From Actinomycetaceae bacterium (GTDB lineage: Bacteria > Actinomycetota > Actinomycetes > Actinomycetales > Actinomycetaceae): a stretch of 64,000 nucleotides of DNA. The stretch covers positions 1-64,000 of the forward strand of contig JAUNVQ010000007.1 of the NCBI GenBank assembly GCA_030540715.1. The letters run 5' to 3'. The notes under the pieces are model-generated. The model was not told where the DNA came from. It searched no databases and worked only from the letters and a program-made list of their open reading frames with translations. The translations under genes were made by a program, and so were the position numbers. This document shows, piece by piece, positions 8,802 through 19,108 of the stretch (positions are counted from its first letter, which is position 1; the number at the start of each line of letters is the position of its first letter).

Positions 8802-10420
8802 GCCCTTTATCCTCACCCAAAAAGCACCTGCTGGCAGGTGTTATCGGTTCGGTTGGACTGATATCGTTTTTGACCTTAGCTTCGCGTGTTGTTGGGTTTA
8901 TTCGATGGCTTACCCAATCGGCGTGGGTGGGAACCGGTGCTTTTGCCAACGCGTATTCTTCAGCCAACCAAATCCCTAATGTTTTATTTGAGGTTGTTGC
9001 TGGTGGGGCACTAACAGGGATTACGATTCCTTTACTTGCCGCACCTATCGCAAAGAAAATGCGTGAGGAAGTCAATAGCATTGCCAACGCATTACTGACA
9101 TGGGCTGTGCTTCTTCTGATTCCCGTGGCGGTGGTGCTTTATTGTGGCGCTCCGTGGATCGCTGATGCACTTCCGTCACCTGCTGGTGTTGATCACAACC
9201 AACAGATTGCATTAATGACATCATTTTTACGTGTCTTTGCCTGGCAAATACCCATGTACGGAATGTGCATCGTGTTAGTGGGTGTATTACAAGCCCACAA
9301 AAAATTTTTGTGGCCAGCACTTGTTCCTCTATTGTCATCACTGGTTGTTATTACGACATTTGCATTATTTGGGTGGATGACCAGTTATGATACTCACAAT
9401 GTTCCCTATTCTGCCCACATGGCATTAGCATGGGGAACAACATTGGGAGTTGTCACGATGGCACTACCACTTTTGATACCGGTGTATCGTCTTGGCATGA
9501 GGATACGTCCACAGTTTTATCTTGAAAAATCGAAGGCCCGTCAAGCTCTTCGCCTTGGTGGGGCCGGGATGACGGCACTTTTGGCTCAGCAGCTTTCAGT
9601 TGTCGTAGTTTTGGTGGTGGCTCGTGCCTACGGTGGTGAGGGAACATTGCCGATTTATCAGTATGCTTTAGCGGTGTATCTGTTACCCTATGCTGTATTA
9701 GCCTACCCGGTTGCTACCGCCATGTTTCCGCGTCTTGCCGAAACAATTTCCCAAGGTGCCCACAATATTTTTGCGAAAGAATGTGCGCTATCAACAAAGA
9801 TCGTGACACTTATTGGTGTTGTTTCCGCGGCGTTATTGATTGGTGAAGCCTACCCAGCTCAAGCAGTGTTTGCCCTGCTTAACCCAATGCCGGGGATGGC
9901 CGAAGGGCTGATTGCAATGGCACCAGGCCTTGTAGGATATATCTTGATTTTTCATCTTCAGCGAGCCCTGTATGCACTTGATGCTGGCCGCCCAGCAATG
10001 CTTTCTACAACCGCTGGATGGTTAGTTGTTTCTATCGCATCGTGGGGATTTGCTGCACTCTTTGGCTCTGATAAAGGTGAACCGATTTGGACAATGATCG
10101 CATTGGGTCTTGGGCAGTCTTTAGGGATGATAGTTGCTGGTGCAGGCCTGCTTTATGCAGTGTATCGACAGGCTGGGCGACATTCTATAGCTGGAGTCGT
10201 ACCCTCGGCATTGATATGGTCACTTATGATGTGTGTCGTTTCCGTAATGGCGTGCTTTATCTCACGAAAAGTTTTGTTTCTTATGGGAAGCGGTCTTGGC
10301 GGGGCAATCACAGCGGCTTTTGCCGCATTATTTGTTGTGGTCATCTTGACTTTGGGGCCTTTAGTCTGGGAATACAAAAAATATCAAAGACGACGCCTTA
10401 CCACAAAGGGATCAATGTAA
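8798..10420 (+). CDS. murJ: Lipid II flippase MurJ
   Basis: About 540 residues, 14 predicted membrane helices, MVF/MATE-like fold. N-terminal segment SFLTLASRVVGFIRWLTQ and the following NAYSSANQIPNVLFEVVAGGAL are typical of MurJ; basic residues line the helix 1-2 region as expected for a lipid II carrier. It lacks the long pseudokinase C-terminus of the mycobacterial homologue. ATG 8798 overlaps the previous stop (ATGA) and is preferred over the in-frame ATG 8774. It follows a MraY-like gene and precedes pyrG. Confidence 0.9.
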   Translation: MSPLSSPKKHLLAGVIGSVGLISFLTLASRVVGFIRWLTQSAWVGTGAFANAYSSANQIPNVLFEVVAGGALTGITIPLLAAPIAKKMREEVNSIANALLTWAVLLLIPVAVVLYCGAPWIADALPSPAGVDHNQQIALMTSFLRVFAWQIPMYGMCIVLVGVLQAHKKFLWPALVPLLSSLVVITTFALFGWMTSYDTHNVPYSAHMALAWGTTLGVVTMALPLLIPVYRLGMRIRPQFYLEKSKARQALRLGGAGMTALLAQQLSVVVVLVVARAYGGEGTLPIYQYALAVYLLPYAVLAYPVATAMFPRLAETISQGAHNIFAKECALSTKIVTLIGVVSAALLIGEAYPAQAVFALLNPMPGMAEGLIAMAPGLVGYILIFHLQRALYALDAGRPAMLSTTAGWLVVSIASWGFAALFGSDKGEPIWTMIALGLGQSLGMIVAGAGLLYAVYRQAGRHSIAGVVPSALIWSLMMCVVSVMACFISRKVLFLMGSGLGGAITAAFAALFVVVILTLGPLVWEYKKYQRRRLTTKGSM

Positions 10421-10452
10421 AATCTAAGCAAAGACTGATAAAATGAAGTTCC

Positions 10453-12174
10453 ATGATGAAATCTTTAGAACATGGACACGCATTACATAATACACACAGT
10501 GGTCAACCACCGATACCACGGCATATTTTTGTGACAGGCGGCGTTGTGTCGTCACTTGGCAAAGGTCTTACAGCCTCAAGTCTGGGGCAGCTTCTGCGTG
10601 CCCGTGGGCTAAATGTTGTGATGCAAAAACTTGATCCCTATATCAATGTTGATCCTGGAACAATGAATCCTTTTCAACATGGCGAAGTCTTTGTGACCGA
10701 AGACGGTGCAGAAACGGATCTTGATATTGGCCATTATGAACGCTTCCTTGACATCAACTTGACAAAAGATGCCAATGCGACAACTGGGCAAATATATTCA
10801 ACAGTAATTGCGCGTGAACGAGCTGGAGAATTTTTAGGCGGATGCGTTCAAGTGATTCCTCATATCACCAACCAAATCAAAACGGTGATGCGAGCTCAGG
10901 CCACGGGGACACAGGATACTCCACCGCCAGATATTATTATCACCGAAATTGGTGGAACTGTTGGCGATATAGAATCCCAGCCGTTCCTTTATGCAGCACG
11001 TCAGGTACGCCAAGAACTAGGCGCACATAACTGCCTGTTTATCCATGTTTCACTGGTTCCCTATTTGAGTGCAGCAGGAGAGTTGAAAACCAAACCAACC
11101 CAGCATTCTGTGTCAACACTTCGCGCATTAGGAATTATGCCAGATGCCCTGGTGTGTCGAGCTGAACGTGATATCAGTCCAGCAATGAAAGAAAAAATGG
11201 CCTTTATGTGCAACGTCGATAACGATGCGGTAGTTGTCTGTAAAGATGCTCCCTCGATCTATGACATTCCCCGAGTCCTTCACAGCGAAGGCCTGGATGC
11301 ATTTATTATTCGACGTCTGCATATGCCTTTTCATGATGTGGACTGGACACATTGGAATGAGCTGCTTGAACGTGTTCACCACCCTCAGCACCATATCGAG
11401 ATTGCCTTGGTGGGTAAGTATGTGGATCTTCATGATGCCTACCTGTCTGTGTGCGAGGCAGTCAAGGCCGGTGGATTTGCCCACCAAACACATGTATCTA
11501 TTCGCTGGGTGCCATCAGATCTTTGTGAAACCCCACAAGGTGCTCAACAGGTACTCAACGGTGTTGATGGAGTGCTTGTGCCGGGAGGGTTTGGGGTAAG
11601 AGGTATTGAAGGCAAACTTGGGGCACTGCGTTGGGCTCGTGAACACCGAGTGCCTACACTAGGTATTTGCCTGGGACTTCAATGTATGGTGATTGAGGCT
11701 GCAAGGAACCTCTGCGGTATAGTCGCAGCGTCCTCTACAGAAATGGAACCGAACACACCTGAGCCGGTGATTACAACAATGGATGACCAAAGACAATTTG
11801 TAGAGGGCGAAGGAGACATGGGCGCCACCATGCGTTTAGGCTCCTACCCGGCGTATCTTGTTCCAGGTTCACTGGCCGCCGATACCTACGGCTGCGAAAA
11901 CGTGGTGGAACGCCATCGACACCGTTTTGAAGTCAATAATAAGTATCGTAGAGTTTTAGAAGAACACGGTATGCATATCAGTGGAACATCACCTGATGAA
12001 CTCCTTGTTGAATTTGTTGAACTGGATCGCAATATTCATCCGTACTATATTGCAACTCAAGCTCATCCCGAGTTTCGTTCACGGCCAACAAGGCCACACC
12101 CGCTGTTTGCAGGGCTTGTTCAGGCCGCACTGAACTATCACACACGGGGTAACATTCATGACAACGCATCATAA
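10453..12174 (+). CDS. pyrG: CTP synthase
   Basis: 573 residues. It aminates UTP to CTP using glutamine. The N-terminal synthetase domain has [20 protein letters not shown] with the P-loop, [13 protein letters not shown] and [18 protein letters not shown]-like sequence. The C-terminal class I glutaminase has [12 protein letters not shown], the nucleophile elbow GICLGLQ and a HPEFRSRP histidine. Two adjacent ATGs (10453, 10456) are possible starts. It lies 32 bp after murJ and overlaps the NUDIX gene by 17 bp. Confidence 0.96.
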   Translation: MMKSLEHGHALHNTHSGQPPIPRHIFVTGGVVSSLGKGLTASSLGQLLRARGLNVVMQKLDPYINVDPGTMNPFQHGEVFVTEDGAETDLDIGHYERFLDINLTKDANATTGQIYSTVIARERAGEFLGGCVQVIPHITNQIKTVMRAQATGTQDTPPPDIIITEIGGTVGDIESQPFLYAARQVRQELGAHNCLFIHVSLVPYLSAAGELKTKPTQHSVSTLRALGIMPDALVCRAERDISPAMKEKMAFMCNVDNDAVVVCKDAPSIYDIPRVLHSEGLDAFIIRRLHMPFHDVDWTHWNELLERVHHPQHHIEIALVGKYVDLHDAYLSVCEAVKAGGFAHQTHVSIRWVPSDLCETPQGAQQVLNGVDGVLVPGGFGVRGIEGKLGALRWAREHRVPTLGICLGLQCMVIEAARNLCGIVAASSTEMEPNTPEPVITTMDDQRQFVEGEGDMGATMRLGSYPAYLVPGSLAADTYGCENVVERHRHRFEVNNKYRRVLEEHGMHISGTSPDELLVEFVELDRNIHPYYIATQAHPEFRSRPTRPHPLFAGLVQAALNYHTRGNIHDNAS

Positions 12175-12859
12175 GTGCCATTCACTGGGTACTACACAGA
12201 TTGCTGACAGTGGCACGGAGCTTCCAGTTGTTGACACTGTGACAGATGAATCTTTCGAGGTCACCATCCATAACAGTACAACGCCTTGGAGGGGGCGCGT
12301 CTTCGAGATGCGAACCGATAGCATTACTTTACCAGGCTCAACGCAGGTATTGACCCGTGACTATGTGAAGCATCCTGGCGCTGTGGCTATTGTTGCGCTT
12401 CGGCAAGGAAGTGATGGTCACGACGACATTTGTTTAGTCAGCCAATACCGTCACCCGGTGCGTAAAATGCTGTGGGAGGTTCCTGCTGGTTTGCTTGATG
12501 TAAGCGGTGAAAGCTATGTGCAGGCAGCCCAGCGTGAACTGAAAGAAGAAGCAGACCTGGAAGCTAAAACCTGGCATGTTCTACTTGATTTTTATACCAC
12601 ACCAGGTGGGTGCAACGAGGGATTACGTGTGTTTTTAGCGCGCGATATTACGACTGTTCCGCCTGAACAGCGCCATCAGCGTGAAGAAGAAGAAAAAGAC
12701 ATGAAGGCGGTGTGGATTCACCTTGAAGATGCCTACCAGGCAGTGTGTGAGGGGCGACTGCATAATCCATCGGCAATCGTTGGTATCCTATCGACGATGG
12801 CAGCCCGAGAGCGGAACTGGCAGACCCTTCGCCCAGCTGATGCTCCCTGGCAACGTTAA
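12158..12859 (+). CDS. NUDIX hydrolase, ADP-ribose pyrophosphatase type
   Basis: 233 residues. It resembles the actinobacterial ADP-ribose pyrophosphatase encoded after pyrG (Rv1700 type). The NUDIX box reads GE-x7-RELKEEADL, with the catalytic RE..EE intact; the usual Gly of the EExGU part is Asp. VPAGLLDV precedes the box and a [15 protein letters not shown] segment follows, as in the family. ATG 12158 lies in the 3' end of pyrG with GGGGTAA upstream. It would hydrolyse ADP-ribose or a similar nucleoside diphosphate derivative. In mycobacteria xerD follows; here the suf operon does. Confidence 0.85.
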   Translation: MTTHHKCHSLGTTQIADSGTELPVVDTVTDESFEVTIHNSTTPWRGRVFEMRTDSITLPGSTQVLTRDYVKHPGAVAIVALRQGSDGHDDICLVSQYRHPVRKMLWEVPAGLLDVSGESYVQAAQRELKEEADLEAKTWHVLLDFYTTPGGCNEGLRVFLARDITTVPPEQRHQREEEEKDMKAVWIHLEDAYQAVCEGRLHNPSAIVGILSTMAARERNWQTLRPADAPWQR

Positions 12860-13237
12860 GATGGAATGAGAAGGCAGGGGAGGAAGACGCTAAGAAAGCC
12901 CTTCTTTATCTGAGTTAAGACAGATTATACAAACCTGTCTGGATGCCTGTGAAATAAGACACGAAGCTCAGATAATACCGTCATCTTCTCTATATAGAAA
13001 TACTCCTCAATTAGGCATATTTTGTTAGGATTGCTAATCCTTAATTCGCGGGATTTCCTATGGGTAGCCATATGTAAGAGCTATTGTGTAATTTCTATTT
13101 TTTTGCAGGTCATGAGGATAAAGTTATCAAAAGTTGACATGTGTCACACAGAAAAATTAAAAAAGGTCTTTGTTGTGAAAATACGCTACGATGAGGTTAT
13201 TAAGGCAACAATTATTCCTAAGAGGAGGTGACATGTG
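12860..13237. other. Intergenic region upstream of sufR
   Basis: About 375 bp, AT-rich, with no convincing gene. A forward open frame (13022-13231, 69 codons) has no family resemblance and would run into the sufR ribosome site. A short hairpin with arms AGGATT/AATCCT (13027-13041) lacks a T-run. The last 110 bp hold the probable sufR promoter and a strong AGGAGG (13223-13228). Confidence 0.6.
13134..13162 (+). promoter_or_regulatory. Putative suf promoter with overlapping palindrome
   Basis: A perfect -35 hexamer TTGACA (13134-13139) stands 17 bp before TTAAAA (13157-13162), a fair -10. TGACA-TG-TGTCA (13135-13146) is a palindrome covering the -35, a good place for autorepression by SufR, whose gene starts about 75 bp downstream. 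The palindrome and hexamer are seen; the role is inferred. Confidence 0.45.
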
Positions 13238-13960
13238 ATGGCTGTAGAGGAGGAATCAACACGGCAATCAGTTTTGGATCTCATTATTGAAAAAGGCCCT
13301 GTTACCGCTGCTGTGTTAGCAAAAATTCTTCGCCTAACAACAGCCGCAGTGCGTCGCCACATCACAGCTTTGGAAGAGGACGGTCTTATAGAACACCTTG
13401 AAGGTTCTCAACCAGTTCGCCGTGGACGCGGCCGCCCAGCACGTCACTATGTCGCAACAGACAAGGGGCATCAGGGGCGTTCAGAAGAATACTCCGACCT
13501 TGCGACTAAAGCACTTAACTACATGAAGCATATTGCTGGGGAAGAAGCTATTGAGAACTTTGCGGCTGCTCGCAGCCGCGATATTGAACGGCGCTACGCT
13601 CCAGTCATTCGTGCTGCAGGTACGGATCCGCGATCGCGCGCATTGGCTTTGGCAGACGCTTTGACCGCAGATGGTTATGCTGCAACAGTTCGTGAAGTGG
13701 GAACAGGAGGCTTTGCAGTTCAACTGTGTCAAGGCCACTGCCCAGTTCAAGATGTTGCGGGAGAATTTCCGCAGCTCTGCGAGGCAGAAACTCAAGCCTT
13801 TTCACGGCTACTGGACGTTCATGTTCAACGACTGGCGACACTAGCAGGAGGTGAACACGTGTGTACAACATCTGTACCCGTTGCTTTGCCTACTCCGCGT
13901 CGTCGGGGTCGCACAAAATCACAAGGTATATCACGTATGAATGAGGAAGGACAGAAGTAA
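13238..13960 (+). CDS. sufR: SufR-type Fe-S regulator of the suf operon
   Basis: 240 residues. An N-terminal winged helix (about residues 10-60, [20 protein letters not shown]) is followed by [11 protein letters not shown], typical of SufR. The C-terminal half has CQGHC, a further Cys in FPQLCEAE and one in HVCT, the cluster-binding cysteines expected of the family. SufR represses suf when it carries a cluster. ATG 13238 (or GTG 13235) follows AGGAGG. The stop overlaps the sufB start (TAATG). Same position as Rv1460 in Mycobacterium. Confidence 0.9.
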   Translation: MAVEEESTRQSVLDLIIEKGPVTAAVLAKILRLTTAAVRRHITALEEDGLIEHLEGSQPVRRGRGRPARHYVATDKGHQGRSEEYSDLATKALNYMKHIAGEEAIENFAAARSRDIERRYAPVIRAAGTDPRSRALALADALTADGYAATVREVGTGGFAVQLCQGHCPVQDVAGEFPQLCEAETQAFSRLLDVHVQRLATLAGGEHVCTTSVPVALPTPRRRGRTKSQGISRMNEEGQK

Positions 13961-15417
13961 TGACAACAACGTCTCCACCTGCGGTGGCCACTTCGGCCGA
14001 AAAAGAACGTGCAGATGAACAGATTATTGAGTCTATTTCAACTCAATACGACTATGGCTGGCACGATCCGGATACAGCGGGTGAAAAAGCCGAACGCGGT
14101 TTAAGCGAGGAAGTTGTTCGCACGATTTCTCGCGAAAAAAATGAGCCTGAATGGATGCTCAAACGCAGACTGAAGGCACTAAAAACCTATGAGCGTAAAC
14201 CCATGCCAAGCTGGGGAGCTGACCTGTCGCAGTTGGACATGGATAACATCAAATATTTTGTGCGTTCCACCGATAAAGTAGCAACCTCTTGGGAGGCGCT
14301 GCCTGAAGAAATCCGTAACACCTATGACCGTTTGGGCATCCCCGAAGCAGAACGTAACCGCTTAGTAGCTGGGGTAGCTGCACAGTACGAATCAGAAGTT
14401 GTGTACAACCAAATCCGTGAGGACCTTGAAGAGCAAGGCGTTGTATTTGTTGATACTGATACGGCGGTACAAAAATATCCTGACCTTGTGAAAGAATGGT
14501 TTGGTAAAGCAGTTCCCGCAGGTGATAACAAATTTGCAGCACTCAATACCGCTGTTTGGTCTGGCGGGTCATTTATTTATGTTCCTAAAGGGGTTCATGT
14601 TGAGATTCCTTTGCAGGCATACTTCCGTATTAACACCGAGAATATGGGGCAGTTCGAACGTACCCTCATTATTTGTGATGAAGGCTCCTATGTTCACTAT
14701 GTTGAAGGATGTACTGCGCCGATCTATAAATCTGATTCTTTACACGCGGCGATTGTAGAAATCTATGTGGCAAAAGATGCCAGGTGTCGGTATACAACGG
14801 TACAAAACTGGTCAAATAACGTGTATAACCTTGTGACCCAGCGTGCCATTGTCGAGCAGGGTGGGACAATGGAATGGATTGACGGAAACATGGGCTCTAA
14901 AACAAATATGAAATACCCTGCCTGTATTCTTAATGGCCCTCATGCACGGGGTGAAGCGCTTTCCATTGCTTTTGCAGGTGAAGGACAACATCAAGATACT
15001 GGTGCAAAAATGATTCATCTTGCCCCTTATACATCATCATCAATCGTGTCAAAGTCCATTTCACGAAATGGAGGGAGGTCATCGTATCGCGGTTTAGTTC
15101 AGGTACATCCCAATGCGCGCCACTCAAAATCATCTGTTGTGTGTGACGCTTTGCTTGTAGATCAGATTTCGCGTACCGATACCTATCCTTATGTGGATAT
15201 TAAAACCGATGATGTTGAAATGGGGCATGAAGCAACTGTGACAAAAGTAAGTGCCGAACAACTGTTTTACCTGATGAGTCGTGGCTTAACTGAAACTGAA
15301 GCAATGGCGATGATTGTTCGTGGTTTCGTGGAGCCGATTGCTCGTGAGCTTCCCATGGAATATGCTTTGGAACTCAATCGTCTTATTGAACTGCAGATGG
15401 AAGGATCCGTTGGTTAA
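13960..15417 (+). CDS. sufB: Fe-S assembly scaffold SufB
   Basis: 485 residues, no intein. Family landmarks are [53 protein letters not shown] with the conserved Cys, and [21 protein letters not shown]. It forms the SufBCD scaffold on which clusters are built in the cytosol. Start and stop overlap the flanking genes by one base (TAATG both sides), so expression is coupled to sufR and sufD. Confidence 0.97.
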   Translation: MTTTSPPAVATSAEKERADEQIIESISTQYDYGWHDPDTAGEKAERGLSEEVVRTISREKNEPEWMLKRRLKALKTYERKPMPSWGADLSQLDMDNIKYFVRSTDKVATSWEALPEEIRNTYDRLGIPEAERNRLVAGVAAQYESEVVYNQIREDLEEQGVVFVDTDTAVQKYPDLVKEWFGKAVPAGDNKFAALNTAVWSGGSFIYVPKGVHVEIPLQAYFRINTENMGQFERTLIICDEGSYVHYVEGCTAPIYKSDSLHAAIVEIYVAKDARCRYTTVQNWSNNVYNLVTQRAIVEQGGTMEWIDGNMGSKTNMKYPACILNGPHARGEALSIAFAGEGQHQDTGAKMIHLAPYTSSSIVSKSISRNGGRSSYRGLVQVHPNARHSKSSVVCDALLVDQISRTDTYPYVDIKTDDVEMGHEATVTKVSAEQLFYLMSRGLTETEAMAMIVRGFVEPIARELPMEYALELNRLIELQMEGSVG

Positions 15418-16643
15418 TGTCAGAAATTTCTATACCTACCCGCAATAAAATAGATAGTGAACCAGGAAACAGTGCTGGAACAAAAACGATTAACTCGCGT
15501 GCCGACCGTCCGACCTCTTACAAACTTGACGACATCCCTGTGCCCAACGGCCGAGAAGAAGACTGGCGTTTTACACCGCTTTCACGGATCGAGTCACTCT
15601 TTGCCGACACACTCAGCGGTCAACCAGCTGCACTGACCTTTGATGGTAAAGAGCTGACCGAAGGCCCGTTAAACTATCGTGGTGAAGAACTGCCAGTACA
15701 TGTCACCTTTGTTGATAAAGACGATGACCGCGTTGGTTTTACCGAAGCTCCAGGGGACCGTACAGCCGTTGTTGAATGGAACAATATCAACAAAGCATGT
15801 GTCCTCACTGTTACGAAAAACGCCGAGGTTGAGGTTCCTATTGTTGTACGGATGCACTCCACCGACAACACCCCAGCAGCACAACACCTGTCAGTAATAT
15901 GCGAAGAAGGCGCTACGGCAACCGTTGTTTTACTTCACAGCGGAACGGCACAGTTGAACCAGGGAATCGAAGTGAAAGTTGGGGATAGTGCCAACTTAAC
16001 ACTGTGCGCCACCCACGAATGGGACCTAGATGCGGTACATGCGTCAAATCATCGTATGACTGTTGGAAAAGATGCTGTGCTCAAACATATTGTCGTTACC
16101 TTTGGTGGCGATCTTGTGCGAGTATGCTCCGACCTTGCCTTCGAGGGCACAGGTGGTGATATTGAGATGTTGGGGCTGTACTACACCGACTCCAAGCAGC
16201 ATCACGAGCATCGGTTGTATGTTGACCACTGTGAACCAAAATGTACATCACGTGTGACCTATAAAGGTGCTTTACAGGGAGAAGGTGCTCATTCTGTATG
16301 GATTGGTGATGTGTTGATTGGCCAAAATGGTTTTGACACCGATTCCTATGAGGAAAACCGTAACCTGGTGCTTACCGAAGGAGCACATGCTGACTCGGTT
16401 CCAAATCTAGAAATTGAAAATGGTGAAATTGAAGGGGCAGGCCACGCTTCGGCAACGGGTCGCTTTGATGACGAACAGCTGTTCTATCTGCGCTCACGCG
16501 GAATAGATGAAGACACAGCACGTCGTTTAGTAGTTCGTGGATTTTTTGCTGAACTGATTGATCAGATTGGTGTTGAGACAGTTCAAGAACATTTGATGAC
16601 GATTGTTGAAAAGGAACTGGATACCATGAAGGAGACTGCATGA
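15417..16643 (+). CDS. sufD: Fe-S assembly protein SufD
   Basis: 408 residues, shares the SufB/SufD beta-helix fold. PNGREEDWRFTPLSRIESLF near residue 45 and the C-terminal HASATGRFDDEQLFYLRSRGI with the conserved His are diagnostic. It is the SufB partner in the SufBC2D complex, needed for iron entry. TAATG coupling to sufB and ATGA coupling to the Rieske gene. Confidence 0.95.
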   Translation: MSEISIPTRNKIDSEPGNSAGTKTINSRADRPTSYKLDDIPVPNGREEDWRFTPLSRIESLFADTLSGQPAALTFDGKELTEGPLNYRGEELPVHVTFVDKDDDRVGFTEAPGDRTAVVEWNNINKACVLTVTKNAEVEVPIVVRMHSTDNTPAAQHLSVICEEGATATVVLLHSGTAQLNQGIEVKVGDSANLTLCATHEWDLDAVHASNHRMTVGKDAVLKHIVVTFGGDLVRVCSDLAFEGTGGDIEMLGLYYTDSKQHHEHRLYVDHCEPKCTSRVTYKGALQGEGAHSVWIGDVLIGQNGFDTDSYEENRNLVLTEGAHADSVPNLEIENGEIEGAGHASATGRFDDEQLFYLRSRGIDEDTARRLVVRGFFAELIDQIGVETVQEHLMTIVEKELDTMKETA

Positions 16644-16969
16644 GTTTCCAGCGTGCCTGCTCGCTAAATGATGTTGCCGCAGGTGAAGGCTTAAGTGTTG
16701 ATATTATCAGTGGCGATCGCGTGGTTGATATTGCCATTATTCGTGATGAAGACGGACGGTGGCATGCTATTGATGATAAATGCACTCACGGCGATGTTTC
16801 ATTGGCTGAGGGCGAGGTGGAAGGCAATGTCGTTGAATGTTGGGCTCATGGCGCAACATTTGATCTGGATACCGGTAAACAGAGCCTTCCTGCGGTTAGT
16901 CCCGTTCAGGTATATCCGGTAGAGATTCGCGAAAGCGAAGTATTTGTAGACGTTGATGCACATTTGTGA
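16640..16969 (+). CDS. Rieske-type [2Fe-2S] ferredoxin within the suf operon
   Basis: 109 residues. The two halves of a Rieske site are present: C48-T-H50 and C67-W-A-H70, with the usual 16-residue gap. The small size and lack of a membrane anchor make it a soluble ferredoxin of the kind that serves non-haem dioxygenases. Its place between sufD and sufC, with ATGA overlap on its 5' side, suggests an electron-transfer or cluster-carrier role in assembly. Similar insertions occur in several actinomycete suf operons but not in Mycobacterium. Confidence 0.92.
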   Translation: MSFQRACSLNDVAAGEGLSVDIISGDRVVDIAIIRDEDGRWHAIDDKCTHGDVSLAEGEVEGNVVECWAHGATFDLDTGKQSLPAVSPVQVYPVEIRESEVFVDVDAHL

Positions 16970-16986
16970 TGAGTGAAGGAAAAATT

Positions 16987-17739
16987 ATGTCAACCTTGGA
17001 AATTAAAGACTTAGAAGTATCAGTTGAAGTTGCTGATGACGAGTGGAAAAAGATTCTGCACGGGGCAAATATCACCATTAAGTCTGGCGAAGTTCACGCC
17101 ATTATGGGGCCTAATGGTTCAGGGAAATCTACCTTGGCCTATTCCATTGCCGGACACCCACAGTACCGTGTAGATTCAGGTGAAGTACTGCTTGATGGTC
17201 ACGATATTTTAGAGGGATCTCCCGACGATCGGGCAAAAGCTGGATTATTCCTGGCTATGCAGTATCCAGTGGCTGTTCCGGGTGTGACGGTATCCAACTT
17301 TTTGCGTACCGCGCGCACAGCTATTGACGGCTCGGCTCCCAACGTTCGTGCATGGGTAAAAGAACTCAAAGAAGCAATGGATCTGCTACGCGTGGATCCT
17401 GAGTTTGCACAGCGTGATGTTAACGTTGGCTTTTCTGGTGGCGAGAAAAAACGTCTGGAAATTTTGCAGATGAAAATGCTTCATCCCCGTTTTGCTATTC
17501 TTGACGAAACCGATTCTGGACTTGATATTGATGCCCTGCGTGTGGTGTCTGACGGTGTGAACACAGTACACAAGGACAGCGGGTGCGGCGTGATGCTTAT
17601 TACCCACTACACACGAATTTTGCGCTATATCAAACCTGATTTTGTTCACGTTTTTGTTGACGGTCATTTTGCAGAATCCGGTGGCCCAGAACTTGCTGAA
17701 CAACTTGAAGAACGCGGTTACGATAAATACGTAAACTAG
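16987..17739 (+). CDS. sufC: Fe-S assembly ATPase SufC
   Basis: 250 residues. ABC-type ATPase: Walker A GPNGSGKS (41-48), signature FSGGEKKRLEILQM, Walker B FAILDETDSGLDIDAL. It energises the SufBCD scaffold. The frame opens at GTG 16966, but ATG 16987 has GAAGGA 6 bp upstream and fits the family N-terminus (STLEIKDLEVSV), so it is chosen. Confidence 0.96.
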   Translation: MSTLEIKDLEVSVEVADDEWKKILHGANITIKSGEVHAIMGPNGSGKSTLAYSIAGHPQYRVDSGEVLLDGHDILEGSPDDRAKAGLFLAMQYPVAVPGVTVSNFLRTARTAIDGSAPNVRAWVKELKEAMDLLRVDPEFAQRDVNVGFSGGEKKRLEILQMKMLHPRFAILDETDSGLDIDALRVVSDGVNTVHKDSGCGVMLITHYTRILRYIKPDFVHVFVDGHFAESGGPELAEQLEERGYDKYVN

Positions 17740-17761
17740 ACACACGAAAGGACGTCACGTA

Positions 17762-19105
17762 ATGCCAGACACAACGCACTCGCTGCCTGTTTCTACAGAC
17801 AGCCGTCCAGCATTACGTGGCGGCTTTTGTGCAAAGGAACTGGAGCGTCTTCGTGGAGACTACCCACTGTTGGGTCGCCGTGGCAGGGGAGGCCAACCCA
17901 TTGCCTATTTAGATTGTTCGGCAACATCACAAAAACCACAATGTGTTGTAGATGCCGTGGATGACTTCTACACCCGTTCTAATGGGGCTGTGCACAGAGG
18001 CACTCATGTTCTTGCAGATGAATCAACCGATGCATTTGAACAGGCACGTCATCGTGTTGCCACTTTTATCGGAGCTGAAGATGATGAGGTAGTGTGGACA
18101 AAAAATGCCACTGAAGGCCTTAACATCGTGGCATACGCATTCTTGAACGCTTCGCTTGATGGACACGACATGCTTGGTCGAAGTGATGATTCTGAGGTGG
18201 TCTTACGCCCAGGTGACAATATTGTTATTTCGAGGGCGGAACACCACGCTAATATTATCCCCTGGCAAATGATTGCTTCGCGTCTGCATATAGAGCTTCG
18301 GGTCATTGAGCTGACCGACCAGGGGCTTCTTGATGTTGATACCCTTGATGTGATTGATGAGCACACCCGCATTGTTGCTTTTACGCACGTTTCTAATGTG
18401 ACAGGAGCAATAAGCCCCGTTGATATTATTAGGGAAAAGGCCCGTCAAGCTGGCGCATTGGTGGTGTTGGACACCTGTCAGTCATCAGCGCATTTGCCTA
18501 TTGATGTGAAGACGTTGGATTGTGATTTTGCTGTTATGAGTTCGCATAAGATGGGCGGCCCCACAGGTATTGGGGCTCTATACGGCAAAAAAGACCTTCT
18601 TCGTGCACTACCACCTGTTTTGGGTGGCGGCGATATGATTGCTGATGTTGATATGAAACAGTCATCATATCAACTGCCGCCGGTTCGTTTTGAAGCAGGA
18701 AGTCAACCCGTAGCCCAAGCTGTTGGGTGGGCTCGTGCCCTTGACTATCTTGACGATATTGGTATGGAACGCATTGAGGCGCATGAACATGCTATGACGG
18801 AGCTACTGCTTGAAGGTCTGTGTTCGATAAGAGGTGTACGCATTATTGGACCTAAAGATGCAGATGGGCGTATAGCTGCACTGAGTTTCCTTCTTGATGA
18901 TATTCACCCTCACGATATTGGTCAGGTTCTTGATGCCTACGATATTGCCGTAAGAGTGGGTCATCATTGCGCGCTTCCCTTACATAAGTTCTTTGGTGTG
19001 CGCGCTTCGACACGTGCATCAGCGACCTTGACAACCACTCCTCACGAAGTTGAACGATTGGTTGACGGTATTGAAAAAGTTCAACATTTCTTTGAAAGGC
19101 GATAG
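17762..19105 (+). CDS. sufS: Cysteine desulfurase SufS
   Basis: 447 residues. Class V PLP enzyme that releases sulfur from cysteine. PLP lysine K263 in SSHKMGGPTGIGALYG; the catalytic Cys C403 lies in GHHCALPLHKFFGVRASTRAS. NGAVHRGTHVLADESTD and EHHANIIPWQ mark the SufS/group II type, which works with SufU. GAAAGGA precedes the ATG. Confidence 0.96.
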   Translation: MPDTTHSLPVSTDSRPALRGGFCAKELERLRGDYPLLGRRGRGGQPIAYLDCSATSQKPQCVVDAVDDFYTRSNGAVHRGTHVLADESTDAFEQARHRVATFIGAEDDEVVWTKNATEGLNIVAYAFLNASLDGHDMLGRSDDSEVVLRPGDNIVISRAEHHANIIPWQMIASRLHIELRVIELTDQGLLDVDTLDVIDEHTRIVAFTHVSNVTGAISPVDIIREKARQAGALVVLDTCQSSAHLPIDVKTLDCDFAVMSSHKMGGPTGIGALYGKKDLLRALPPVLGGGDMIADVDMKQSSYQLPPVRFEAGSQPVAQAVGWARALDYLDDIGMERIEAHEHAMTELLLEGLCSIRGVRIIGPKDADGRIAALSFLLDDIHPHDIGQVLDAYDIAVRVGHHCALPLHKFFGVRASTRASATLTTTPHEVERLVDGIEKVQHFFERR

Positions 19106-19108
19106 TTT

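Noticed and set aside
13022-13231. Forward 69-codon open frame before sufR
   Set aside because: No family resemblance, AT-rich composition, and it covers the suf promoter and ribosome site.
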